DNA of 64,000 nt from Flavobacterium phragmitis (GCF_900112575.1 NZ_FOMH01000015.1:28552-92551), one strand, 5' to 3'. Positions 16,603 through 25,437 are shown, counted from the first letter of the stretch. Made by a program: numbers and translations. Notes: generated by a model not told the origin, from the sequence alone.

Positions 16603-17550
16603 ATGAAAAAAATACATTTTGCAATACTTCTTATTGTTTTCGTTGCTAATAAATCATTTACACAGACTCAAACTCATTATGATACTTTGTCGGTGGGCAA
16701 AATAAAACAAGTCATCTCTTATAAAGGAAAACAGACTTCTCCTCTGATTTTGTTTTTGCATGGCGGACCCGGCAGTTCTCGAATGAATCAAGCGGAAAAA
16801 TTTACGAATAAACTTGAAGATCATTTTTTAGTGGTTCAGTGGGACCAAAGAGACGCTGGCAGAACTTTAGCTCTTAATAAATCTTCGGAGCCAATCACGT
16901 TGGAACTAATGGAAAATGATACTTATGAATTGGTAAAGCTTCTTTTGAAAAAATTTAATAAACAAAAAATATATCTCGCAGGCGAATCTTGGGGAACTGT
17001 ATTGGGTTTTTATATGACTCAAAAACATCCAGATTTATTAAATGCTTATTTGGCATTCAGTCCTGTAATCGATCAATCGAAAAGCGAACAAATGCTGTTG
17101 GACAAACTTAAAGCTGATGCAAAAGAAAAACATAATACCGCAGCGGAAAAAGAACTAAAAACGGTAAAAATTCCTTTTGAAAACTATGAGCAAATATTTT
17201 ATTCCAGAAAATGGATGTTTCATTATGATGGGCAGCCTTTTGCCGATAAAGATACAACCGTAGTAAAAGAATATCTTAAATCCTGGTCAGACACTTGGAT
17301 GCCAACATGGAATAAAGCCATTAAACAAAACCTTTTTAAAGATCTCCCTTCTGTTAAATGTCCAGTATATTTCTTTATTGGCGAAAAGGATCTTCAAACC
17401 AACTTTACTATTGCTGAACAATATTTCGAAAAACTAAAAGCTCCTAAGAAAAAAATATTTTTGTTTAAAGATGCAGGTCATTCCGTTTTAACTGAAAAAT
17501 CAGAAGAAGTTCAAAAAATTATTATTGACGAAATTTTAAAAGGCAGTTAA
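16603..17550 (+). CDS. Secreted alpha/beta hydrolase, proline-iminopeptidase-like
   Basis: 315 aa with a signal peptide (1-20, MKKIHFAILL...). The alpha/beta hydrolase fold shows the oxyanion segment LFLHGGPGSSRMN, the nucleophile elbow AGESWGTVLG with Ser129, an acidic residue in FIGEKDLQTN and the catalytic His in DAGHSVL near the end. HGGPG is the signature of the proline iminopeptidase (S33) group, but many esterases share it, so the substrate is not known. It stands alone between a strong terminator and the restriction-modification genes. Confidence 0.85.
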   Translation: MKKIHFAILLIVFVANKSFTQTQTHYDTLSVGKIKQVISYKGKQTSPLILFLHGGPGSSRMNQAEKFTNKLEDHFLVVQWDQRDAGRTLALNKSSEPITLELMENDTYELVKLLLKKFNKQKIYLAGESWGTVLGFYMTQKHPDLLNAYLAFSPVIDQSKSEQMLLDKLKADAKEKHNTAAEKELKTVKIPFENYEQIFYSRKWMFHYDGQPFADKDTTVVKEYLKSWSDTWMPTWNKAIKQNLFKDLPSVKCPVYFFIGEKDLQTNFTIAEQYFEKLKAPKKKIFLFKDAGHSVLTEKSEEVQKIIIDEILKGS

Positions 17551-17604
17551 AACATCGCAGGTTTTCCACTCAACAAAAAGAAAGAAAATTCTTTAATTAT
17601 TTAT

Positions 17605-17612
17605 TATATTTG
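17605..17612 (+). promoter_or_regulatory. -7 promoter element of the putative endonuclease gene
   Basis: TATATTTG matches TAnnTTTG and lies 48 bp before the ATG at 17661. No clear TTG is present at the -33 position, so the promoter may be weak or activator-dependent. Confidence 0.5.
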
Positions 17613-17660
17613 AAACTCAAATGGTTACAACTGACAAATAATTAATGAAGTTTTAAATCT

Positions 17661-18425
17661 ATGAAACTGAGCCATAAAGTAATTGAACAGAAAGATTATT
17701 ACTATGTAAGCAACGCAAGAGCATTTTCGGGTCTGCCAATTTCCAAATTTGAAATACAGAAGGTTATAGATTTTTCATTTGAAATGAATTTTGGCAAAGG
17801 ACATCATCGTAATTGTCGAACGGGTGGACAATATACAAGAAGAAAAAGCGAAAAATTCTGTAATACTTTTCAAGGAAAACTAGCAGAGGTTGTTCTTTAC
17901 CATTATTTTAAAGTCCAAAATCTTGAATCCAGAGAACCTGATTTCGAAATTTATGGTGAAGGTGTTTGGGATGATTCCGATTTGGAAATTAAAGACAGGA
18001 AAATCAATGTTAAATCTGCTGCCGCTCAGTCCAACTTATTGCTTCTTGAAACAAAAGATTGGAATCATCAAGGACAATACATTCCTAATCTTTCATTAAA
18101 TAACGGTTCTACAATCCAATACGATTATTTCATTTTGGTCAGAATTCAACCGGATATTAAAAAAATATTTACTGCTAAGAAATGTTTGTATTGCGATGAA
18201 ATGACAAAAAATGAAATTGAAGAATTAATTTTCAATTCAGTCTGGGAGTTTGATATTGCTGGATATTGCAACCATCAGGAATTGATAAACACAATCAATA
18301 ATAATGATGTTCTGCCTCAAAATGCAATGTTAAATCAATACACTAAAATGGATGCCAGCAATTACTATATCCAAAGCGGCGATCTGCATCCGATTGATAG
18401 TTTAGTAAAAATATTAAGTTCTTAA
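17661..18425 (+). CDS. Putative type II restriction endonuclease (PD-(D/E)XK-like)
   Basis: 254 aa, no family recognised with certainty. A PD-(D/E)XK-like core can be seen: Glu in FQGKLAEVVLYHYF (about 75-88), Asp in EPDFEIYGEG (about 93-102), then KDRKINVKSAA (about 112-122), with the Lys at the end of a beta-strand as in EXK/VXK variants. Two Cys (KKCLYCDE, about 174-181) could bind metal but stand alone. It is convergent with a C5-cytosine methyltransferase, with 42 bp between the stop codons, which is the strongest reason to call it the cognate nuclease. Base composition is as A/T-rich as its neighbours. The recognition sequence cannot be read from the sequence. Confidence 0.65.
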   Translation: MKLSHKVIEQKDYYYVSNARAFSGLPISKFEIQKVIDFSFEMNFGKGHHRNCRTGGQYTRRKSEKFCNTFQGKLAEVVLYHYFKVQNLESREPDFEIYGEGVWDDSDLEIKDRKINVKSAAAQSNLLLLETKDWNHQGQYIPNLSLNNGSTIQYDYFILVRIQPDIKKIFTAKKCLYCDEMTKNEIEELIFNSVWEFDIAGYCNHQELINTINNNDVLPQNAMLNQYTKMDASNYYIQSGDLHPIDSLVKILSS

Positions 18426-18467
18426 ATCACAAATAATGACTTCAGCAATAAATTTAAAATCAAAAAA

Positions 18468-19454
18468 TTATTGCACTGTACTAGTCAATACTGGGACATT
18501 TTCTAGAACTTCCAATATTTTTTTAGATAATGCTTCAATTACTGGAACACTTACAGAGTTTCCTGCCTGTTTATACAAACTGGAATTAGCCAATTTAGCT
18601 GGAATTTTAAATGAATCAGGAAAACCTTGGAATCTTAAACATTCTCTCGGTGTCAGCTTCCTAAATCCAAAATCTGTTTTTATTAAAGGAACATTATGGC
18701 CGCCAGTTCCCATGTTTGCAGTTAAGGTAGGACAAACATTAGATTTATTTTCTCTTACATATTGCCTTCTGAATTGATACACTGTGTCTTTTGACTTCAT
18801 TGTCTCTTGCAGCATATTAAACATGTATTTATCTTCCTTATAATAGAAATTTTCTTCTACTTTTTCTTTTGTAATTACATCTTCAATTGTTCGAGTCAAT
18901 TCTTCTTTCTTTGGAAATTTAAAAGTTTTCTCGGCATCAGGATATTCTAATGTATCAAATGCCACCATAAATATCCTTTCTCTATTGTGAGGTATGTTTC
19001 CGTAATCTTTAGTATTTAAAACTTGTGATTGAAAGGAGTAGTTTCTTTCTCTTAACGAAGATTCAATCACTTTCATTGTTTTTCCGTTATCATGATTCAC
19101 AAGATTTTTTACATTTTCTAAAAATATTACTTTAGGTCGCATAGTATCTACGAAATCTAAAATTCTAAAAAAATGATTCCCCCTATTATCATCAAAACCT
19201 TTTCTATAACCAGCAACTGAAAAAGGCTGGCACGGAAATCCACCAGTTAAAATATCAACTTTTGGAATAGTATCTAAATCCAATTGCAAAACATCTCCTT
19301 CTATAAGCATATGTTTGAAGTTTTCTCGGTAAGTTACACAAGCATTTTTATCAAACTCATTGGCCCAAAGTAAGTCAAATCCAGAATTTTTAAATCCCAT
19401 ACAAATGCCGCCAATACCTGCGTATAAACTCCCTACCTTAAACTTTTCACTCAT
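18468..19454 (-). CDS. DNA (cytosine-5) methyltransferase
   Basis: 328 aa with the ordered motifs of m5C methyltransferases: SAM-binding motif I SLYAGIGGICMGF (9-21), motif IV GGFPCQPFSVAG with catalytic Cys75, motif VI VIFLENVKN, motif VIII NIPHNRERIFMVA, a target-recognition region (about 215-260, ending CPTLTANMGTGGHNVPL), motif IX RECLRFQGFPD and motif X KQAGNSVSVPV. All catalytic motifs look intact. It probably protects host DNA against the convergent nuclease at 17661-18425. A palindrome covers its promoter, suggesting autoregulation or a controller. Confidence 0.95.
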   Translation of the reverse strand: MSEKFKVGSLYAGIGGICMGFKNSGFDLLWANEFDKNACVTYRENFKHMLIEGDVLQLDLDTIPKVDILTGGFPCQPFSVAGYRKGFDDNRGNHFFRILDFVDTMRPKVIFLENVKNLVNHDNGKTMKVIESSLRERNYSFQSQVLNTKDYGNIPHNRERIFMVAFDTLEYPDAEKTFKFPKKEELTRTIEDVITKEKVEENFYYKEDKYMFNMLQETMKSKDTVYQFRRQYVRENKSNVCPTLTANMGTGGHNVPLIKTDFGFRKLTPRECLRFQGFPDSFKIPAKLANSSLYKQAGNSVSVPVIEALSKKILEVLENVPVLTSTVQ

Positions 19455-19477
19455 TGCTCTTACTCTTTTTTATGCCA

Positions 19478-19501
19478 ATTTGTACTTAAAGTACAAATAT
19501 A
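19478..19501 (-). promoter_or_regulatory. Palindromic operator over the -7 element of the methyltransferase promoter
   Basis: A perfect dyad with 10-bp arms (ATTTGTACTT / AAGTACAAAT) around a single A occupies 19478-19498. Its right arm overlaps TATATTTG on the minus strand (19494-19501), the -7 element of the methyltransferase promoter, 40 bp from the start codon. A protein bound here would block the promoter. No separate C-protein gene is visible nearby. Confidence 0.65.
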
Positions 19502-19634
19502 CATGTTATCCTGTTTATTATATTAGACAAATATCAGCATCATTCAAATTTTAAGCAATAGTATAATCTCGGATATTTGGCAAAAGTTCTATTGTCTGAA
19601 TAAGAAGAAATCTTTTGCCTTAAATAAAACAAAA

Positions 19635-19665
19635 AACTTCCCTTTACAGCCAGCAAAGAGAAGTT
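19635..19665 (-). terminator. Intrinsic terminator of the small gene 19701-19940
   Basis: An 11-bp stem with one mismatch (AACTTCCCTTT / AAAGAGAAGTT, 9-nt loop) is followed on the minus strand by a U-run. It lies 36 bp past the stop of the 79-aa gene, which supports that gene being transcribed. Confidence 0.7.
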
Positions 19666-19700
19666 CTCATCCAAATTTAAACGGCAGAACATTTTGTATT

Positions 19701-19940
19701 CTAACCGTTACGAACAATATAAAAAAGTATTTCTTCCTCTAATTCTTTAGATAAAATTTCACACTCCTGCTCCTTTAGGAAATTTTTTTCCTTTTTCTTT
19801 CTGTAGTTTTCTCCATTTACAATGTTGTCACAGTAATTATCACAAATCCCCCTAAATTTTTCATCAATTAAATACATCTTGCGTATTGATTCAAAATACT
19901 CAGCAAACTTCATATTATATAATTGATCAGGTAAAGACAT
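19701..19940 (-). CDS. Small hypothetical protein, 79 aa
   Basis: I do not recognise this protein. It is highly charged and probably all-helical (FAEYFESIRKMYLIDEKFRG, then a Lys/Glu-rich stretch KKKEKNFLKEQECEILSKEL). There is no signal peptide or membrane segment. It has its own terminator and stands alone between the restriction-modification pair and the antiporter operon. It could be a cytoplasmic regulator or partner protein; no function is claimed. Confidence 0.6.
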   Translation of the reverse strand: MSLPDQLYNMKFAEYFESIRKMYLIDEKFRGICDNYCDNIVNGENYRKKKEKNFLKEQECEILSKELEEEILFYIVRNG

Positions 19941-20142
19941 CTTCTTGAAATTTTAAATATTATTAAAATCAATAATCTACACTGTTGTAAAAATGCTACA
20001 TTGCTCTAAATCTTTATTTCCGTTATTGTAGTTTTTGAAAATTATATTTTTAAGGTTTTCAGGAGTAAAACTGATTGCACTTTCGATAATATCAAAGTTA
20101 TGACCACAATCAATTTAAAATTGTACCAAGTTTCTAAATTCG

Positions 20143-20164
20143 GTTTCAAATTATAATTTGAAAC
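20143..20164. repeat. Perfect 22-bp palindrome in the 19941-20263 gap
   Basis: Arms GTTTCAAATTA and TAATTTGAAAC meet without a loop. It is 100 bp past the stop of the minus-strand antiporter gene. There is no U-run, so it is not a classic terminator; it may be a protein-binding site. The remaining 323-bp gap shows no gene. Confidence 0.5.
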
Positions 20165-20263
20165 GAAGTTTTGATTTTATGAAACATTAAGTATTGCATT
20201 TCGGTAATTGCGAACAAAAATCCACCTATCTTTTTAACTAATTTGATTTACAAAAAACACAAA

Positions 20264-22381
20264 TTATTTAAAAATATTTCTAATCGCTTTTCCTATTTCA
20301 GCAAAATCATCATGACTGCTCACTGATCTTTTTTCTGTATTGTTTTTAAGAGTTTTAGAAAAAGGATAGATCAACATATAGTTGTTGTTATTGAATTTCT
20401 CATTCAAAAGATCCGGCACATCTCTCATTTGCGAAAAATACGAATGCATTCCTTTATCTCCCATCATAATAATCAACCCTTCATTTTCTTCAATACTGAT
20501 TGCGGTCTGTATGGCATTTTTCCAATCTAAAAGAACATCAAATGTGGCTTCTATAGAGGCTTTTTTAGCGATTCTTTTTAGAATGTTTAAAGTTTTTTCT
20601 TTTCCATAAAAACTCATTTTTGCGCCAGAATTACGACCTATATTCCAGATTCTTAACATCGAATGAAAAAATCCTGCATCCATTTCGGCATCAGCTGGTA
20701 TGAAAACCAGATATCTTTTTACGGTAGCTGCAGGCTGTACAGCATGATACACCATCAAATTTATGTTCTTATTTCGCAGATAGCCGTTATATAAATTATA
20801 GACAAACGAAGCCGAAAAACCTTTTCCTCCCTCCAGTCCTACTATAAGATCACTAATTTCTTTTTCTTTTATCACATTACTTATTCCTCCTGCCGTATCA
20901 TTATCATGACGGGTTATGGGATACAATTCAACATCGGCAGCAGCAGCTGCTTTAACCGCAGTATCCATTATTTTTTCAGCATTTTTAACAGAGGATTCAT
21001 TGGCATCTTCATTAATTACATTAACAGCATACAGCGCTTTGTTGGAAGCTGTTTTGACCATTAGTCCGAGATTCACCATTTTATCAACAGTTGCTTCATG
21101 ATTAACTGCCAGCAATATATTTTCCTTCTCTTCACTTTTTCCCGAAACTGTATTGTCTTTATCTGCCTGTGCTATACGTTGCGCGCTTGCCATCGAAACA
21201 AACGAAGATATGGTACAGGATACTAGAATCAGAAGAATACTGCCGTTAAGAACATGCTCATTTAAAAGCCTGATGGGTTCACCTGCATCATTTTCTCCAA
21301 TAATTATGTTATATCCTACCATAACAGATGCTAGTGTAGCCGCTGCTGATGCCGCACTCATTCCAAAAATAAGCTGTCCTTCATCATTGGTAAGTTTAAA
21401 TGTTTTTTTGGTCAGCATAGCTGCACAGTATTTTCCGCCTATCGAAGCTATAAGCATAATTGTGGCTACCCATAATGTTTCCCAACTTTGTATAAAAGCA
21501 TTAAAATCAATCAGCATTCCGACGCTTATTAAAAAGAAAGGAATGAAAATCGCATTTCCCACAAATTCTACTCTGTTCATTAATGATGACGTATGTGGAA
21601 TTAGTTTGTTTAAAGCCAATCCAGCAAAAAAAGCACCAATAATAGATTCAATTCCTGCTAATTCAGCCAGAAGTGCGGCAAGATAAATCATAACAATTAC
21701 AAAAAGATATTGAGATATTTTATCTTCAACAGTTTTAAAAAACCAACGTGCGATAATAGGGAAAACCAATAGTACAATTAAAGTAAAAACAACCATTGAA
21801 ACAGAGAGCTTAACCCAGAAAGCTGTACCCGCTTCTCCCTGTGACATTCCTACAATAGCGGCAAGAACCAAAAGCGAAAGTACATCTGTAATCATGGTAC
21901 CACCCACTGTTATATTTACCGAAAGATTTTTGGCAATCCCTAAACCACTAACCATTGGATAGACAATTAAGGTATGTGACGAAAAAAGGCTGGCAAATAG
22001 AATCGAAGTAAGGAGTGAAAATCCTAAAACATAATAACCTCCCACTAGCCCTAAAATAAACGGAACAGCAAAAGTGAAAATCGAAAAAATAATGCTTTTC
22101 CATTTATTCTTTTTAAAATCGGCCATATCAATTTCCAGACCGGCTAAAAACATAATATACAAAAGACCTGTAGTTCCTGTAACCACTACGCTACTATCTC
22201 TTGACAATACGCCAAAACCGTTTGGACCAATAATAGCTCCAGCAATAATAAGACCTAGCAAATGCGGTACTTTTATTTTATTAAGCAAAAGCGGAATACA
22301 TAAAATGATGATAATTTCGATAAGAAACTTCAATAACGGATCTTCAATAGGAAGGCTTATATGGTGAATACTCAGCAGCAT
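20264..22381 (-). CDS. CPA2-family cation/proton antiporter with C-terminal Usp-like domains
   Basis: 705 aa. The first ~400 residues contain 12-13 hydrophobic helices of the Na+/H+ exchanger fold, including LLGLIIAGAIIGPNGFG, LYIMFLAGLEIDMADF, SSHTLIVYPMVSGLG, GTMITDVLSLLVLA and GAFFAGLALNKLIP. Residues ~425-700 are cytoplasmic and resemble tandem universal-stress-protein domains (ENILLAVNHEATVDKMVNL, DLIVGLEGGKGFSASFVYNL). The arrangement is common in Bacteroidota and is thought to exchange Na+ or K+ for H+ in the inner membrane. It is the second gene of an operon, 3 bp behind the lipoprotein gene 22385-22960. Ion specificity is not readable. Confidence 0.9.
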   Translation of the reverse strand: MLLSIHHISLPIEDPLLKFLIEIIIILCIPLLLNKIKVPHLLGLIIAGAIIGPNGFGVLSRDSSVVVTGTTGLLYIMFLAGLEIDMADFKKNKWKSIIFSIFTFAVPFILGLVGGYYVLGFSLLTSILFASLFSSHTLIVYPMVSGLGIAKNLSVNITVGGTMITDVLSLLVLAAIVGMSQGEAGTAFWVKLSVSMVVFTLIVLLVFPIIARWFFKTVEDKISQYLFVIVMIYLAALLAELAGIESIIGAFFAGLALNKLIPHTSSLMNRVEFVGNAIFIPFFLISVGMLIDFNAFIQSWETLWVATIMLIASIGGKYCAAMLTKKTFKLTNDEGQLIFGMSAASAAATLASVMVGYNIIIGENDAGEPIRLLNEHVLNGSILLILVSCTISSFVSMASAQRIAQADKDNTVSGKSEEKENILLAVNHEATVDKMVNLGLMVKTASNKALYAVNVINEDANESSVKNAEKIMDTAVKAAAAADVELYPITRHDNDTAGGISNVIKEKEISDLIVGLEGGKGFSASFVYNLYNGYLRNKNINLMVYHAVQPAATVKRYLVFIPADAEMDAGFFHSMLRIWNIGRNSGAKMSFYGKEKTLNILKRIAKKASIEATFDVLLDWKNAIQTAISIEENEGLIIMMGDKGMHSYFSQMRDVPDLLNEKFNNNNYMLIYPFSKTLKNNTEKRSVSSHDDFAEIGKAIRNIFK

Positions 22382-22384
22382 AAA

Positions 22385-22960
22385 TTACTTTTTATTAGAT
22401 GGAGTAAGTTCAACTGAGAATTTTGCTGTACAGTTATCCTGGCCAGTGATAGTCTGCGTGCCTTTTATGATGTTTTTTTTAATATCGTCGAGCACTACGC
22501 TTACTTTAATTTTGTTTTTAGCAGAAGTTTCTTTAGCCGAATCGAGGACTATTTTGTTTTCTAAAAACTGTCCCGTAAAAACACGTTTAATTTCATTATT
22601 ACTTAAAACATTGGTATACATACCAACAGAATCAGATATAAATTCCCAAATTTCATTGCGCTGGTCGCCAATAACATAATTGCTGCAGTTCGATTCTCTG
22701 CAGATCATTTTACTATTCCATTTGATTTTAAGGCTGTCCGGCCATTCTTTTGCCTGAGGAAAGGTATCTTTAACTTTAGAAACAGACAGCAGACTGTCTC
22801 TAAATTTTAAGAGCTTATCATATTCTGCTTCTTTATCTTGAAATTGTTTTTCGCGTTCTAAAAGTGCATTTTCACGAAGAATGAGTTCCTGTTCTTTTTT
22901 ATTACCACAGGAAGACAAAATGGATATAAAAAATAGAAGAAAAAGCTTTCTTGAAGTCAT
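22385..22960 (-). CDS. Lipoprotein of unknown function
   Basis: 191 aa from the Met at 22960; an in-frame Met at 22984 would put eight residues before the signal peptide and is less likely. The signal peptide MTSRKLFLLFFISILSSC ends in a lipobox (LSSC), so Cys18 should be acylated. A short coiled coil follows (LILRENALLEREKQFQDKEA), then a beta-rich domain with CRESNCSNYVIGDQRNEIWE. I do not recognise a family. It is transcribed just ahead of the antiporter and probably sits in the periplasm or outer membrane. Confidence 0.75.
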   Translation of the reverse strand: MTSRKLFLLFFISILSSCGNKKEQELILRENALLEREKQFQDKEAEYDKLLKFRDSLLSVSKVKDTFPQAKEWPDSLKIKWNSKMICRESNCSNYVIGDQRNEIWEFISDSVGMYTNVLSNNEIKRVFTGQFLENKIVLDSAKETSAKNKIKVSVVLDDIKKNIIKGTQTITGQDNCTAKFSVELTPSNKK

Positions 22961-23083
22961 AAGATTTGATTTTGGACTATACAAGGTAAGCAGAAAAATT
23001 CTTTTTTGAAGACTAAAAGCAAAAAAAAAAGAGATTTTAGTCTAATAGCAACCTATGTTTTAGCAAAAACATATTGGACCAAA

Positions 23084-23114
23084 AAAAACAAGAGCCCAAA
23101 AGACTCTTGTTTTT
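23084..23114. terminator. Bidirectional terminator
   Basis: An 11-bp perfect stem (AAAAACAAGAG / CTCTTGTTTTT) with a 9-nt loop and A/U flanks. It ends the minus-strand gene 23151-23753, 36 bp past its stop. Confidence 0.85.
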
Positions 23115-23150
23115 ATGATGAGAATATATCTCTTTTATATTTTTCTATTT

Positions 23151-23753
23151 CTAGTAATAAACCGAAAGCATGATTTTAGAATCTGAACTCTCTATAAATT
23201 TGTCAAGTCTTTTAAAGAATGCTTCACTTACCATTGGACAGCCGTGGCTGTTGATGATGTAGTATTCTTTTTCATCATCTGGAACTTCTTTATAACAGTG
23301 TAGAACGATAGCTCTTTTTTGAGCATTATTATTTGTTTCATCCATTCCGCTAAGTCTATAAGCTTTCCCAAAGACACCTTTATAAGGCTTCTCTACACCA
23401 TAACGACCTAATGAAGTGCAATTGGAATTAGGCATATTGCTAAACTGCAGAATATCTCCCTTTATTCCAGTTTCAGATCCAGAACCATGTGCAACAAGTC
23501 CTTGATCGATAATTTTTTCATTCTCAAGATCGTAAACAAAAAAACGGTTTTTTCCAGATTTGATCTTCATGTCAACAAGAAAAGCAATCTTCTTGCTATA
23601 ACCGCGATTTGCAGAAACATAAGTCTTAACCTCACTTACATGTTCGTTAAGTCTTGCTAATTCAATTTCATTTAATATTTCTTTTCTGTCCGTTAGGTTG
23701 TAGGTTGTAAACGAACTAAGAGAAAAAAGCAGTGCCACAAAAAATATTCTCAT
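23151..23753 (-). CDS. L,D-transpeptidase-like murein protein (YkuD_2 type), secreted
   Basis: 200 aa from Met at 23753, where a signal peptide begins (MRIFFVALLFSLSSF). The open frame reaches 23849, but the extra 32 residues are not signal-like. The catalytic signature SHGCPMVSEAF, with Cys as the nucleophile and a preceding His (VLHCYKE), is the YkuD_2 pattern of Bacteroidota and Gram-negative envelope proteins. VAHGSGSETG and GDILQFSNMPNSNCTSLG are also family-like. It should act on peptidoglycan or a related substrate in the periplasm. Confidence 0.85.
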   Translation of the reverse strand: MRIFFVALLFSLSSFTTYNLTDRKEILNEIELARLNEHVSEVKTYVSANRGYSKKIAFLVDMKIKSGKNRFFVYDLENEKIIDQGLVAHGSGSETGIKGDILQFSNMPNSNCTSLGRYGVEKPYKGVFGKAYRLSGMDETNNNAQKRAIVLHCYKEVPDDEKEYYIINSHGCPMVSEAFFKRLDKFIESSDSKIMLSVYY

Positions 23754-24019
23754 AAGCAGGCTATAATTAAAGTTAAAAAACAGATTTGGGTACTTTGTCA
23801 AAAAACAAAATTGTGGTTCTCCTCTTTGACTTTGCAAAATTATGTACAAATTTTACACAATTCCCACATTTCAGATGTTAAATATATTATAAATATTTGA
23901 TTAGTTGAACTTTACAAAGACTTTTTTTTATCGCCGAGATGTTTTTTAACATAAAACAAATTAAAAAAGCCACTATAGCATACATTATAATGGTTTTCTT
24001 TTCGTTTTTTAATAAAAAC

Positions 24020-24703
24020 TTACATCATTGTATTAATTCTAATACTTGCTTTTATAAGTGCCAATGCAGATATCTTAGAAATATGAATATCTTTTGGCTG
24101 GTGATGTGAATTTTGACTTACCAACTTCACATATTCCACACCTTGATCTGATTTTTGAACATACTTTACTGTAATATATTCTTCCCAATCATTTAGCTTG
24201 ACACTCAAAAGATACATTTCTCCAAAAAAGATATTTTCAAATTCGGTTTCTTTATACAAAACGATATCTCCCGATTTCAATAACGGATACATACTATCTC
24301 CTGTTACAGAAATGGCACCATCGCATTTAGGTAAATTCGGAATTTTTATAGTATCTAAAACCCTTTGTGGTTCGCCACTATTGAACAACTCCCGTAATCC
24401 TGCAACAGCTTCCAAATCATACAACGGGATTTCCTGATTGATATGAATAGAATCGACTGTTTTTCTATCATTATTCATAATCATCACACTTGTATTATCC
24501 TCCTTTATCATAGGTCCGTTACCTGTTAAAAGCCATTCCGAATTTATATCAGGATAATAGTGTAAAATTTTACACGCCTTATCTGTCCCCATATTGCTGC
24601 TATTATCTAAAAACTTATTAGAAAATCCCAGGTCATTACAAAACTTATACTTACTAATTCCTTTATAATCAAGGTATTCTCTCATCCTCTCCGTTGACCC
24701 CAT
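24020..24703 (-). CDS. Phage-type repressor with S24/LexA self-cleavage domain
   Basis: 227 aa. An N-terminal helix-turn-helix (about 4-60, MREYLDYKGISKYKFCNDLG) is joined to a C-terminal peptidase S24 domain (about 95-220). The probable cleavage site is Ala101-Gly102 in EAVAGLREL. The catalytic Ser137 (VTGDSMYPLLKSGDIV) and Lys180 (YITVKYV) form the dyad, at spacings close to those of LexA. The protein should therefore cleave itself when stimulated by RecA, giving DNA-damage induction. It is divergent from the early operon at 25004, and the dyad TGTAA-N4-TTACA occurs in that promoter and again inside this gene. This is the master switch candidate of the whole right-hand island. Confidence 0.93.
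   Translation of the reverse strand: MGSTERMREYLDYKGISKYKFCNDLGFSNKFLDNSSNMGTDKACKILHYYPDINSEWLLTGNGPMIKEDNTSVMIMNNDRKTVDSIHINQEIPLYDLEAVAGLRELFNSGEPQRVLDTIKIPNLPKCDGAISVTGDSMYPLLKSGDIVLYKETEFENIFFGEMYLLSVKLNDWEEYITVKYVQKSDQGVEYVKLVSQNSHHQPKDIHISKISALALIKASIRINTMM
24560..24575. promoter_or_regulatory. Probable repressor operator inside the repressor gene
   Basis: GTGTAAAATTTTACAC is a perfect 16-bp palindrome containing TGTAA-N4-TTACA, the same dyad as in the early promoter. It lies about 130 bp inside the repressor coding sequence, where a bound protein could help looping or autoregulation. Confidence 0.55.
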
Positions 24704-24732
24704 AACAAAGCGTATTTTTTTACGTTAAAAAT

Positions 24733-24764
24733 TTGTTTTGATGTAATATTTTACATTATATTTG
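24733..24764 (+). promoter_or_regulatory. Early rightward promoter with embedded repressor operator
   Basis: TTG (24733-24735) and TATATTTG (24757-24764) are separated by 21 nt. Between them is TGTAATATTTTACA (24742-24755), an inverted repeat TGTAA-N4-TTACA. A repressor bound there would block the promoter. The transcript would have a leader of about 240 nt before the first gene at 25004. No gene lies in 24765-25003. Confidence 0.75.
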
Positions 24765-25003
24765 CAAAGTAAAGAAAAATAAAAATCAAAAACAATAGAA
24801 ATATTAACATTTTTATAAAACACAAATACAAAGCACAAATGACAAAACAAAAATAAATAATTCATAATCAATAAATTAAACACCAAAAAAGTCTTAAAAA
24901 ATCAAAAAACCACAAACTACGCTGAATAGGAATAAAACTACGAATAAGATGTATTATTAATCATTAATTAAAAAAAACATTCATCATTGCTTAAATAATT
25001 AAA

Positions 25004-25141
25004 ATGGAAACAAATCAAATCAAGGAAAAAATTCAGGAACTGGAAAATTGGCTGATTGAAAATCCAAACAGTCCTGAAAGAAGTTTAATTGAATCTGACA
25101 TTAAAAAATTACGAACCTTATTAGAAAAAAATCATGAGTAG
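25004..25141 (+). CDS. Small hypothetical protein, 45 aa
   Basis: This small frame runs from ATG at 25004 to TAG at 25139-25141 and overlaps the next gene's start (25134) by 8 bp, a typical translational coupling. It is helical and acidic (ETNQIKEKIQELENWLIENP). No family is recognised. It is the first gene of the early operon under the repressor-controlled promoter. Confidence 0.65.
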   Translation: METNQIKEKIQELENWLIENPNSPERSLIESDIKKLRTLLEKNHE

Positions 25142-25412
25142 AAATCAAATCGAAGCACGTATTGCACAATTGTATCTGGCTCTTCAGTATTGTTCTGAAA
25201 AAAGTAAAACTTTTACAGCTGGAGAAAGAATCTGTATTAATCAGGAGCGTTTTCAATGGATGCATATTCTAGAAAATGAAACTGCTGCTCCCCGTCCCGT
25301 TTCTCAAAACATTGAGAATAAACTGAAAGAAGTTTCAAGATTGGCCTTACTGCACAATTTTAAACCTTACTACGGAAATCCTCTTAAAGAAGAGATTTTA
25401 TTACATAACTAA
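25134..25412 (+). CDS. Small hypothetical early-operon protein, 92 aa
   Basis: Not recognised. It is a helical protein (NQIEARIAQLYLALQYCSEK) without signal or membrane segment. It overlaps the 45-aa gene upstream and precedes the DUF3164 gene by 25 bp on the same strand, so it belongs to the early regulatory operon of the phage-like island. Confidence 0.7.
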   Translation: MSRNQIEARIAQLYLALQYCSEKSKTFTAGERICINQERFQWMHILENETAAPRPVSQNIENKLKEVSRLALLHNFKPYYGNPLKEEILLHN

Positions 25413-25437
25413 TATAATAAACTAAAAGCCAAATATT

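Noticed and set aside
18436..18777. Plus-strand frame over the end of the methyltransferase gene
   Set aside because: It is antisense to conserved methyltransferase motifs IX and X, so it is a shadow frame.
23754..23849. Upstream extension of the YkuD_2 gene
   Set aside because: A normal signal peptide starts at the Met at 23753; the extra residues are not signal-like.
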